The notes beneath the pieces are model-generated. The model was not told the DNA's origin. It searched no databases and was given only the letters and a program-made list of their open reading frames with translations. Below, in pieces: positions 8,396-18,815 of a DNA stretch of 19,045 bases (the stretch's first letter is position 1; the number at the start of each line of letters is the position of its first letter). Origin of the DNA: Podochytrium sp. JEL0797 (taxonomy: Eukaryota; Chytridiomycota; Chytridiomycetes; Chytridiales; Chytriomycetaceae); NCBI GenBank assembly GCA_027596195.1, contig JADGJG010000464.1, forward strand, positions 1 to 19,045, in the 5' to 3' direction. Made by a program: the position numbers and the translations under genes.

Positions 8396-11300
8396 ATGGA
8401 CCTGGTTCCAAAACTGAGTGAGCGTTTTTGAGAGGTGTTGTGCACTACACCCCATTACTCAACTATCTTCTCTAGCACACTCGCTGCAGTCCGTGCGTGA
8501 CCGTGCCTGGGATGCCCTGCTGTTTAAACGCGAGCAGGGTCTTCTTCCCGACGGTGAGTTAACAGATTCGGACGAGTGTCCTAAGAGAGTCGGATTCAAC
8601 CCTTGAAGTGCCTGACACTACAATGTCATACAAACCAGGCTTCCTCGCCGCGTGCGACGCCGCCGTGTTCCGCGCGTGTGTTCCGCGTCTCGAAGACCTC
8701 GTCCAGCGCTGCGAGAGCGCCAACAGAACCGCCACCCTCCTTCTCGCCCTGCTGCAAACAAACCCATTCCTCGCGAACCTGGCCGACCCTTCCCATATGC
8801 TCGGTGCTCTCGTTGCCCGCCCCGAATGCGCTGACACGGCAAACAAAATCCTGACCCTGCTGCACAACTTCAAACAACGCGAAAACAAAACAACTCGCGA
8901 TGCTGACCACCAGCCTTCGTACATGGACTGGCGAAGAGGGCGAACTGCAACAATCCATTCATCGCCTTCGAACGAAAAGAGAGCAATGCCGTCGCGAAAT
9001 CATACTCGCAGCAGGTCACCCGTCAAACTCCCAACCTTCTTGTACCCACCCCCTTCAGTCGCGCGATTCCCGGTCATTCCGAACGCGATTCAGTCATACA
9101 ATTATATTCATTTGAGCCCCGTGGACGAATCCGCCGTCACTGATTTTCTGCTATTTATCCAACAACCCGCTGACAACAACGACACGGAGCAAAAGATATT
9201 CCATGTCCTCCTGGTAAAACAAACCACGTCTCAGAAATAGTCTCGCAACGCATTCGCTCAACTCCAAAAAATCACAAACAGAACGACTTTGGCTCCCAAA
9301 TCTTTCTCCAAAACCCCGCCCTCTTCCGCACCCTCCTCGCTGGCCTCGACTCCCCGACCTCCTCCCCAACTCGCGTCTCCCAATACCACACCTACATTTC
9401 AAACCTCATCCCGCACTGGTCCCGCGTATTCCGCAAATTCATTGACGGTCCCGCAACATTGAGTTCCCACACCCCGGCCACCACGACCCCGAACGCGAGC
9501 GTGATTGAACCAACTGATCTTGGAGCGGACGCGCTCGGGCTATCGATTCCATACGCGTGTCACGAGATTTGGTTTACGTTGTGTCGGTTGATGAGTGAAG
9601 GTGCTGCGCCTGTTTCGGGGAGTTTGAAGGTGTTGGTGCAGATGGTTCCCTTTGTGATGATGCATTTGGAGACGGTGAGGCAGTGGTGTGGGGCAGTGGA
9701 GAGGGAAGGGAATGGAGGGATTCCTTCGATTGATGAGTTTTGTTTCGATTATGTGGCCGCGTTGGTGCCGGCTGTTTGCTTTGTGGCGAGTAGTTCGGAA
9801 ATTTCTGAGGTGGAGGAAAAGGCGGCGTGGAAGGAAAAGATTGTTGAGTTGGTGGCGGAGTTGGTACCCGCGTTTGATATGGTTGCGAACGTGAGTTTTT
9901 TTTTGGTCTCCCACTCTTCTTTTCAAACTTTCTGAAACGATGAATCCCTCTCCAACCAGGACATTCACTCGCTCCACTGGAAAATAATGTCCACCCTCCT
10001 GAACCTCCCAACCGCCACACAATTCCCTCAAACCCTGATCCACCACCTCCTCCCGAGTCTGAACTTCAATTCATCAATCGCAATTCTCTCTGTGCTGAAT
10101 CACTCACATGTACGGGTCCGAAACTCCGGCTACACCCAACTCGTATTCGAACTCGAATCTACCCAAGACCGATCGGCGGGGTTACTCTCGGTTCTCGCGA
10201 ATCCGGTTTTGCAGTATATGGTTACGAAGGCGGCTGTGAGGGAGGAAGATGAGGAGGTAAACCCAGGACACGTCGCTGACCATTTTGGTTTTGATTTTTT
10301 GATTTTTCGTTGATAGATTCGCAACCTGGCCACCAGAGTTGCACGTTTCGGTCTCTCAGAGTCCACTTCTAGCCGCTTTTGGATCGATTGGATCCAATGT
10401 TTCAGCGATGAAGACGAGTTGAAGTGGTTGCTCGAGTCGGACGAGTGGTTGCCGATGGACTTGTCGTTTTGGATCAAGGGAATGTTCCACCGATCTCCAA
10501 GGTAACAATTTGGGAGGCTTAAAAACGGTTTTTGGTAGCTAAAAGAATGTTTGTGCGGGGTTTTTAGGATTCGCGAATTCAGTTTCCACGAGCTGCGTGA
10601 GCGGTATTCGCACCTATGTACGGACGACGCGTTTTGTGACGCGTTGGTGTTCAATCAGTCTATTTTATCAATGAATCCGGAGCAAAATGAGGCGGGGAAT
10701 ATGTATGAAGGCAGGGTTGGGGTGAGGAGGGGTTTCGGTTTCGTTCTAATTCGTTTTTGCTTTGTATCTTAACGAACGCGTTCAAGGCTCTTGATTTGGC
10801 GCTCTTGGTTTCGGAGCTTGGGAAATCAGAGAATCCGGATTTGGATGTGGTGATGAGTGGATTGGAACGATTGGCCACTTCGATATACGGTAAGTTCGAG
10901 TTTGTTGTTTTGTATCTCTTCCGCGAGGTCTCATTTTCTTTCCCCTCGGCATTCAGACTCCTCCATGCTCGCGCGAGCCAAAGAGCTGCACGTGTTGGAA
11001 CTGCTTCTCAACTGTCTGATTGAATCGCGCGACTGGTTCGACCGCGGCCGCGGGTTACTAAACCTCGTCAAAGTATGTCGCGTGCTTGTGTCGATGGATA
11101 TGGAGTCGGTTGTGCAAGGGGTCACGGAGGATCATTTGGTGCGGATTGTGCGGGCTGAATGTAAGTTTTGATGTTGCTGGGGGGCGAGGGCTCACACTCA
11201 CCCTCGCTCACACAGACCTATTCCATGCGAACGAATTCATTCGCTACGAATTTGCCAAGCTCTTGTTTCTGCTTGTCTTTAACCATCACCTACTCCTCCC

Positions 11301-14300
11301 GCACGCGCCCCACCGTGCCGCGTTGGGGGTTGCGGACTTTTCGGGGATCGTGTATCTGTTCGAGACTGTTCCGCAAAAGTATTTCGTGTATCCGACTAAT
11401 GAAGTCGTGTCGGTGAAAGCATTGGACAGTGTTGCGCGGGCGGAGGAGGTTGGGGAGGCTGTGGCGGATATGTTTCAAGGTGACAAAAACTCTTTTTTTC
11501 CTTCTTCTCTTTTTCTTTTTTGTTGATGTTGGGCGTGGTCCTAGGGTACATTGGATTCAAAAATCGCGACAACGGGGCTTCGCCGAATGCCATCAGAGCG
11601 TGGACGGATCTGTTGTTTAGTCAATTGAAGGAATCCAAGTCGCATGACCAGTTTCAATCGGCATTAGATCATGCGTTTGACAGTTTGGTGTTTGAGCAGG
11701 ATTATTCCGAGTTGGTCAAGTATCCTTTGGATGAGCTCTTGGGCCGGTAAGTGATCTCGTTGTTTTTCATTTCATCAACTCATTTTTGTTCGTTCCAGCT
11801 TTCTCGTGACACACCCTGCAAACTTTGCCGACGAGCAGCTCCTAATCAACATTATCCGACACGTGACAAGGGGAATATCCGATAGCCACGAGCTGTACAC
11901 GTCCCTCAAAGAACTCCTTTTCCGATCCCTCTCCGCCCTCATCCTCCCGATCCTTACAAACGCGATCCACGTCAAATCCGCTCCCTACGACGTGAACGCG
12001 ATCGCCGGCGAACTCATTGTCCTCGTCAAAACGATCCTTCATTGTGCCTCCGAAAAGGACATGCAACACATTCTGACCACAACGGAATGTCTCCATATCA
12101 TCACTCTCTTCACATACCACATTTTCGCGCTCGAGTGCAAAGAAGTGAACCGCAACATTGGTCAAATGAGTTGTCTCGAATGTCTCGAACGCGTGTCGGT
12201 GTTTGTGGAATGGACTACGGCTGTTTCGAGGTCGGTGGGGACCGCGTTTGTGGAACTGTTGGTTTCGGTGCTGGGGTTTTGTCAGCAGAATCATGCGGAT
12301 CGCAAAGTGTTTACGTACTCGGATCGGAATATTTATCGGCTTGCGGCGAGGAGTTTGCGGAATGCGGCGAGGGGGTGTGTTGTGTTTCGGACGGATTCGA
12401 GGAATTGGTTGTGGGGGGATCATTGGCTGTTTGATAGGGATATTGAGTGGCTGTTGAAGCTGTTGAATGATGATGAGGTTTTTTGTTTGTTTTTTTGTTT
12501 GTTTTTAACCCACTTTTTTGCTAACCATCTCAAACCCCACACAAACACACCAGCGCATCATCCAAAAATACGGCCTCGGAATCCTCGGCAACCTCATCCT
12601 CCTCAAAAACAGCACCACCCGCCTCAACGCCAAAATCCCCCAATTTCTCGACATGGCCTTCCTCTACGTCCTCGACTCGGACCGCAACTACACCCTCCGC
12701 AAAGAATCCCTCCTCATCATCAACAACTACCTCATCTCCTACTGCCACGACACCAACATCCACAAACACCCGCTCCTCGCCCCTTCCGATGAACACCTCC
12801 CGGAAACCGAACCCCCCGTCACAACTGAAGGCGTGCCCCTCACACAAGTGCATCCCGTTCATCACCTCGCGAGTCCCGTGCCGCGACCGACGCGGCATAC
12901 GGCGCCAGTGTTGGTGTTGCAGATGTTTGAACGGAGCGGATTTTTCGAACACATTCGCGCCTTGATTACCGATTGCAACAAGTTCACCATCATCTACATG
13001 GACGCGTTGACGCGTCTGTTTCTGAACCTGGGGATTTTGTACCCGCGCGTGGTGTTTGACAAGATGGGGGATGTGGATGGGTGGAGTGTGTTGTTTCGGT
13101 TTTTGGGGTCAACTTATTTGAAGGAGGATGAGGAGGATGAAGCGTGTTCGTCTGTGGGTACGGCGGGGGTATCCTCACTCGGGGTTCGTGGAGGTGGGGT
13201 GAGGGGTCTTCTCGTGCGGTTCCGGAAGACGCAGTTTAATCAGTGTTATCGCGGGTTCATGGAATCTGCGCGGTGCAATATTTTGAATCTCGTACGTGTC
13301 ACGATTGCGGAGAAGGAAGGGGTGGCGGTTGTACCACCAGAGTTTGACAACGCGAATGATATGGGTGTCGAGGAAGACCGCGGTACCAACACGGTCCTGC
13401 TTCATTTCCTCGAAAACACGAGCCTGTTGGATCACTTGACTGGACTCGTAGACGACGCGTTGTCGCGTGTGGGAAACAAGGAGTCACCTCTGTCGTTCGA
13501 AACGATTGCGATTGTGTTTCAGATTCTTTCGCATGTGTTGCAAATGTGCATGGAAGGAGTGGAAGTTGTGAATTTGTGCGAGTGGTTGGAAAGGGGGGAG
13601 ACGGGGGTTAAGATTCTTGAGTTGTGTCGCGTGGCTTTTGGTGGGGTTGGTGTGGGGCCAAGTGGGTTGGATGGTTTGGAGGGTGGTGTGGAGGCGAATG
13701 GGTTTAGGAAGGTGGCTTGTTTGTTGTTGTCGCAATTGTTGGTGCTGCATTACAGTGAGACGGTGGTCGTCAACATGGAGCAGTATTTGTCGGCGCAGTG
13801 TGAGCGCGACCCGGATACAACCATCGGAGAAAGCCTCACTTCTCTGTTACTTGTGATGGTGCGAGATGCATTAGAAGAGATGGATATGGTATATCTCGAC
13901 GCGTTGCGGGGGTGTCTCGAGGCGTTGCTGTCTAGATTCGAGCCGGCCAAAAAGTATGCCATCAGGAAGGGAGTGATTGAGCTATTTTGCTTGCGGATTG
14001 AATCAATTTTGCGCGGGAGCAAACATGTGGGTGTTTTTCATTTTGGCTCACTAATTTGCTGATCGCGTTTGTGTTTTTGCAGGGAAAAGTAAACGACAAG
14101 CAACGAACAGCGCTTCACTTTTACTTTTGCCTGTTGAGGTTTATTTTCGCTGGGTCTCTGGAAGCCAAGGTAATTTTGTCATTCAACAAGTTATTTGGTC
14201 CTGTTGTTTTTTAACATCGTGTTGCTACTCCAGGAAATCGGATACGAGCAACACATTCTCAAATCCCTCAACGAATCACTCCACCTTGGCGAACTCAGTG

Positions 14301-15276
14301 AACTGTTTATGCTCGAAACGATTCTCTGTCTCCAAAACGTGATTGCCAACTGTCACCACCCAGCCGCTCTCTTGGAACGACACCGTAAACCCAACTCGTC
14401 CCTCGTCGACGTTATCCGAAGGATCATGAAAGAATGCATTCACTCGGATGACGTTTTTTTGTCGAGTTTGAATGTGTTGAAAATCATGGTTTTGCAGCAT
14501 GAAATTCGAATTACTCTTGTTAAAGTAAGTGTTTGAAAGTACCCGAGCTTTTTTGGGTTGTTTCTCTCCTGTTTGTGTGTTGAAGTTGATTTTGTTTTGG
14601 GTAGACGAGCTTCTTGGGCGACTGCCTTCAGATTGCGACGCGTCTCGCAAAAGAACGAGACGCAGCCAAAGTGGTTCATGTTCTCGTCTTGTTGCGTAAT
14701 TTCACGTTCACCACGGACGGGCAGATCCACGCAATCAAGAGCAAAGGTACAATTCCTTTCGCCGGGGTGTTTGGTTGACAGGCTCGATTTTTCTGACCAT
14801 TTTTGGTTGCAAAACCAAAGGCTTGTTCGCGTTCTTGATTGACCTCCTGGATTGGAAATCCGCCAGTATTTATATTGCGTGTTTGGCTGTTCTTCGGAAT
14901 CTGGCGACGGCCAAAGAAAACAAGTCCTTTTTTCTTGCGGATGAGAATTTCTTGCCAAAGTTGCTGGGGTTGATGGAGACTTGCAAAACGGTGCCGGTTG
15001 CGGAAGCGCTCACGTCTTTTGTTTGGGTACTTGTGTATGATAGTGAAAAGGTATTTTTTGGTGTTTTTTGTTTACGTCCGATCTCGGGTTGTGTTCTAAA
15101 TATGATTTTCGCGTTGCCGATAGATGAAAGCCGCTCTGAAAGCAGGTCGACTATTGCAGATTTTGGAAAAGATGGACGCCAGTTTCAAACCGGCAGGCCC
15201 AGAACAAAAAAGCGTCACCGCAAACATTCACGAAATTCAAAACTGCTTTTCTCTTGATGAAAGAAATACAAAATAA
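8396..15276 (+). CDS. RTTN: Rotatin homologue, centriole/basal-body protein, 18 exons, 1925 aa
   Basis: Rotatin (fly Ana3) is an armadillo/HEAT-like protein needed for centriole and basal-body assembly. Exons are 8396-8417, 8476-8553, 8609-9213, 9282-9890, 9960-10256, 10317-10501, 10568-10721, 10787-10889, 10957-11160, 11216-11479, 11545-11746, 11799-12477, 12554-14026, 14083-14169, 14234-14524, 14605-14746, 14821-15050 and 15124-15276. They sum to 1925 codons plus stop; human rotatin is about 2226 residues. The N-terminus LVPKLTHSLQSVRDRAWDAL aligns with human LIRKLGHQLAEIRERAL. The spliced junction at exon 3/4, VLLNDFGSQIFLQNPALF, matches human LLQDFPAEVFLQRP (both from memory). The rest is leucine-rich helical repeat. 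Residues about 90-165 are Pro/Ser/Arg-rich linker, the least certain part. The exon 7 donor (10722) could instead be 10716. Confidence 0.85.
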
Positions 15277-15277
15277 A
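15272..15277 (+). terminator. AATAAA poly(A) signal overlapping the rotatin stop codon
   Basis: The hexamer includes the whole TAA stop codon of the rotatin gene (15274-15276). A signal here would place cleavage roughly 10-30 nt downstream, inside the coding end of the convergent UTP3 gene. Confidence 0.5.
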
Positions 15278-15278
15278 C

Positions 15279-18050
15279 TTAAAATTTGACACTCTTTGCA
15301 AGGTTCGCCTTGATACCCGTCGTTTCTCCCCTGTATGTTCCCAACTTGCTCTTGTCCTTGACGATCGCCTTGATACTCGACAGCTTCTTGAGCTTGGTGG
15401 CAAACTTGTTTCTGATCTTGACACGCGAGTTGCGGTCTTCCTTCTTGCGGCGAGGCGTGAGTCCCTTGTTGGCGTCAATGGTCCATCCGGTGGAACGCTT
15501 CTTGGTGGGATCGGACATGTCGTTGTCGTCGTAGTAACTAGAAAAGAAGAGAGAGAGGGAGAAAAAGAAATCAACAACACGCCAAATAGAAACTCCAAAA
15601 GCGCAAAAAACGTACATGTCGCCCTCCAACGATTTTTTGTAGGCCTGGAATTTACCCTCCTTCGCGTCCTTCTTGGCCATCTTGGCATTCGCAACCGCAT
15701 TGTAATACGCCAACGCCTCGTCGTCCTCGTCGCCACCCGCTTCATCTCCCTCAGCCGCATCGCCCCGCTTTCTCTTGGTCGACGCCTCGTCTTCATCGTC
15801 GTATCCGTGGTAGAATTCGCCGTGGTAGTCCTCGTCGTCCAAAGCAGATGGGTCCTGCTTGTCTTCCAAATCGTCGTCCTTGGCGGGCTTCTTTTTGGGC
15901 GCTTCTCCAAAGAAGATGGCACTCGCGTCCGGTTTGGTTTCTTCCGGCTTGAGGGGGACGAGTTTTCCCCATTTGTCGCGGAGGGGAATGTCTTCGTCTC
16001 CGGTTCCGTTGATGTAACGAGCGCGCTTGGAAATATCCTGGAAAACAAGAGGGTGAGAATCAAAAGAGGAGAAATATCGCGACAACAGCTTTTTACCTGA
16101 TCAATTCGTTTGACGTGGAACTGAAGAGCGCGTTTCCGGTCGCCCTTGTCTCCCATATCAACATCGTTGAGATCCACTTCGCCAAAGTCGCTGTCTCGAG
16201 CCGACTTTTTTGACTTTTTGCCCTTGGACGCGGCAGCGGCAACAGGCTTGGTGGAGTGGAACTCGGGAATCTCAAACTCTTCCTCCTCTTCTTCAACTTC
16301 CTCCTCATCCTCGGATTCGACAACAGGTTGCGCTTTGGAGGATTTCTTGGACGACTTCTTTTCCGCCTTGAGCGTCGCGAGCACCTCGCGCATCTCCTCC
16401 TCGTTCAGCATATCTTCCTCTTCCTCCGCATCACTGTCCTCCTCCTCCTGGCTGTCCTCCTCAGCCTCATCGTCAATGAATCCATTCGTAGTGTCGTCCA
16501 TATCCTCATCATCCTCGTCACTATCAAAGTCACCCTCATCATCCCCATCCAAACGGGAATCAACAAAGTCCGAAATCCGATCCAACAAGTTCACAAATCC
16601 TTCCGTTTCCGGCTCCTCCACAGTCGGAGCGGCAGCAATCGATTTCTTGTTGGCCTTCTTTTTGAGCTTCTCGGCTTCCGCTTTTTCGTCCTTGCGGCCT
16701 TCGACGCGCTTCTCGAGACGTGCGAGAACTTGTGCGAGGTTGGCAATGACTTTGGTGACGGGGTGCGATTGGACTTGGTCGCCCGTGAGATTTGAAGGGG
16801 GGTTGGCCCGCATAGTGAGGTAGAAGAGGATGTTGGTGAGGTATGCGAGCACGAGACCTGGAAGTGGCAAAAAACCGCTGAGAAACTCCTCCTGAAAAAG
16901 GACGGGAATGGAAAGGGGGGAGCTCACGGTATTTCAACTCCAAGTACTTTTTGGCCTCTTCGAGGTCCGCATCGACCTTGTCGTCCTTCTCCTTCATCCA
17001 TTTGAGAGTCGGTCCCAACACATTCTTAATCTCGTCCCACCGTTCGTCAAACTCGGCCAGATATGCAACCACTTCGGGAACTTGAGACTCAGCCAGCGAC
17101 TGCAACGCTGACGGGTCCATCTTCGCAAGCGCATCTCGCTTCAACCCAGTGTCCACCTTTTCAACCTCCATCTCCTCATCTTCCTGCTCGTCTTGGGCAG
17201 TCCCTCTCAATCGCTTGATCATGGAGTCTCCAAACGTGTCCTTCTTGGAAGACATCATGTCGTCGGCGTCTCCAAAGAAATCGGATTCGTCCATTCCTTC
17301 GACCCTGCGTTGCTGCATTTTCAAGGTTTCGGCGAGTTCCTCCTCCATGGCTTCCTCGTCACTCAAAACTTCTTCATCGCGGTTGTAGAAGGTATTTTTG
17401 CTGCGTCCCCAGGCTGGAATGCCGTCGTCTGTTTTGGTGGGAGAGTAAGTGAGTTGGCCCCCACAGGAACAAAAACCAAAAACACGGTTTTTACCTTCAT
17501 CATCCGCCGACTTCTTCTTCCTCGTCAACAGAGTTCCCCCAACCGTCTTCTTGTCAATAACCTCATCGTCATCCTCATAATCCCTTGCAGTCTTGAGATA
17601 TCGATTCGACTTTGCAAGGATACGTTCGTCCTCCTGGTCAAGACGATCGAGTGCCTCCTCGTCGACATCATCGTCGTCAAAGTCTTCATTGTCGTCGGAA
17701 TCCTCGAGATCAAGCTGCATGACCTCATCGTCCTGTCCAAAATCCTCCTCCCACACGTTCTTGCCGTTCTTCTTCACCTTGCGCATCTTGACGTCGCTGC
17801 GGCGGTTGACACCAGAAGTGAAATCGACCGAATCGCGCTGCTCGTGGACTGGGTGTGTGTGTTAGCGGGTGGGGGAGTGGATTCCCCTCCGTGATCCAAA
17901 CTCACACTCGTCCTCGGAATCCATGACCTGGGCATAACTCGTGATGGCCTTGACGCTCTGGGACTTGCGCGTTACGAAATCATCTTCGCTGTCGCTCTTG
18001 GCGGTTGCCACGGGTGCGGTCTTGGTGGCGTGTCTTCGCTTCTTGGCCAT
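15279..18050 (-). CDS. UTP3: UTP3/SAS10, small-subunit processome component, 6 exons, 813 aa
   Basis: Utp3/Sas10 is a nucleolar protein of the SSU processome, needed for early 18S rRNA processing. Exons (minus) are 18050-17906, 17848-17495, 17428-16928, 16857-16097, 16037-15616 and 15537-15279, giving 813 codons plus stop. The N-terminus (MAKKRRHATK) is basic. The segment DDGIPAWGRSKNTFYNRD is the usual post-acidic Sas10 motif. Residues about 263-388 form the Sas10/Utp3/C1D domain, including LEEAKKYLELKYRLVLAYLT read across the exon 3/4 junction. The C-terminal Sas10 domain (about 752-813) ends YRGETTGIKANLAKSVKF, a diagnostic signature. Yeast Sas10 is 610 residues and human UTP3 479. The extra length is mostly acidic tracts, at about 437-500 and a second Glu run before FEIPEFHS. 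Intron 3 contains another CAG acceptor 37 nt upstream of the one used; using it would shift frame. Confidence 0.95.
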
Positions 18051-18074
18051 TAGAATGAGAGGTGTTTGTTTGCG

Positions 18075-18091
18075 AAAAAAAAAAAAAAAAA
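18075..18091 (-). promoter_or_regulatory. Homopolymer of 17 A:T pairs upstream of UTP3
   Basis: Seventeen consecutive A on the plus strand (T on the UTP3 coding strand) end 24 nt before the UTP3 ATG. Poly(dA:dT) tracts disfavour nucleosomes and are common in promoters of yeast ribosome-biogenesis genes. That this one has the same role is inference. It is also a likely spot for length errors in assembly. Confidence 0.5.
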
Positions 18092-18193
18092 CATCGAGAG
18101 TCGACCGCACACTTGCTTTTCTCCACTTGCTCTCCCCTTGGGGCAGAATCAATCACGAATCGAATCGCATATATACAACTCTTTCACCCCGCT

Positions 18194-18199
18194 TTTATT
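18194..18199 (-). terminator. AATAAA poly(A) signal after the membrane-protein gene
   Basis: On the minus strand an AATAAA hexamer lies 8 nt after the stop codon at 18208-18210, in the expected position for 3' end formation. It argues that the short membrane protein really ends here rather than continuing through another intron. Confidence 0.5.
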
Positions 18200-18207
18200 A
18201 TCACTCA

Positions 18208-18661
18208 TTAAAACAGCTGCGCAAACGCAACAACCCCCGCAAGAATCACACCCGCCGCCAAGAATCCAAGAAAATGGAACGCCTCGCTCTGACTCAAGAC
18301 AATACTGAACGTGATGTAAAGCGTGACGAGACTAATCGTGGCCACCTGCACCGTTCGCGGCGCAGTCGTTCGCCAGTGGTTATTGCTGAAATCAATCTTT
18401 TGGTTCTTGACGAGGGGGAGGTAATAGGCAATGTAGAGATAGATGGATGTGAAGGTTGAAAGGCTGAGGTAGAGCAATGCGACGGTGGCGGTTGAGCACC
18501 TCGCGAGGGAGACGGAGTTTGAGGCTTGATATGCTAGGTACAGCGCAGAGCCTGAGTGGATGGCACAAGGGTGAGTATCAAGATCATTCCGCCGAGTATT
18601 TCAAGAGGCTCAAGGTTAACGCACAAATAACGGAGGCTTGTCCAGCAGTCGGTTGCCGCAT
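18208..18661 (-). CDS. Small three-helix membrane protein, 2 exons, 126 aa
   Basis: Exons on the minus strand are 18661-18625 and 18551-18208. The intron has a GTGCGT donor, the same form used twice in RPN2, and a CACTCAG acceptor. Together they give 126 codons plus stop. The protein begins MRQPTAGQASVIC. Three hydrophobic segments are predicted at about residues 36-57 (VALLYLSLSTFTSIYLYIAY), 80-99 (TVQVATISLVTLYITFSIVL) and 104-122 (FHFLGFLAAGVILAGVVAF). A polar loop of about 20 residues containing NNHWRTTAPR joins the first two. I cannot name the family. The start of the CAAX protease Rce1 has a loosely similar layout, but nothing catalytic is present here. The 12-codon first exon is the least certain part. 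Confidence 0.6.
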
Positions 18662-18815
18662 TTTTTATGGAAACTCCTGTTCACAAAATGTACCAACTGG
18701 AGATCGCAATAGCGTATCTACGTGGGAAGGAGTTTGGAATAATTAACAACGTTTCTAGCAAAGTCGGCATAGCCTTCGCACAGTTATTTATACATCACAA
18801 AAAGACACCAAAATA
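18662..18815. other. Spacer between the membrane-protein and RING genes
   Basis: This 154-bp AT-rich stretch contains no supported gene. It should hold the 3' end of the RING-H2 gene and the promoter of the small membrane-protein gene, both on the minus strand. Confidence 0.4.

Larger units (their letters stand above)
18051..18207. promoter_or_regulatory. UTP3 upstream region
   Basis: This 157-bp spacer lies between the UTP3 ATG and the stop of the upstream membrane-protein gene, both on the minus strand. It must carry both the UTP3 promoter and the 3' end of the upstream gene. A TATATA core lies at 18170-18175, about 120 bp from the UTP3 ATG, and a long T tract (minus strand) is near the start codon. 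Confidence 0.5.

Noticed and set aside
8375..8455. N-terminal extension of the Sel1-like protein starting at 8455
   Set aside because: It has no ATG start and would overlap the rotatin first exon and intron. The ATG at 8374 begins a good mitochondrial presequence.
9214..9281. Apparent frameshift or broken gene in rotatin near 9238, where the frame meets a stop
   Set aside because: A 68-nt intron with a GTAAAA donor, a CTCAAC branch site and an ACAG acceptor restores the frame and brings together a conserved rotatin motif, so the gene is not broken.
18208..18661. Identification of the small membrane protein as CAAX protease Rce1
   Set aside because: Only a vague N-terminal layout is shared. 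The catalytic glutamate motif is absent and a poly(A) signal follows the stop.
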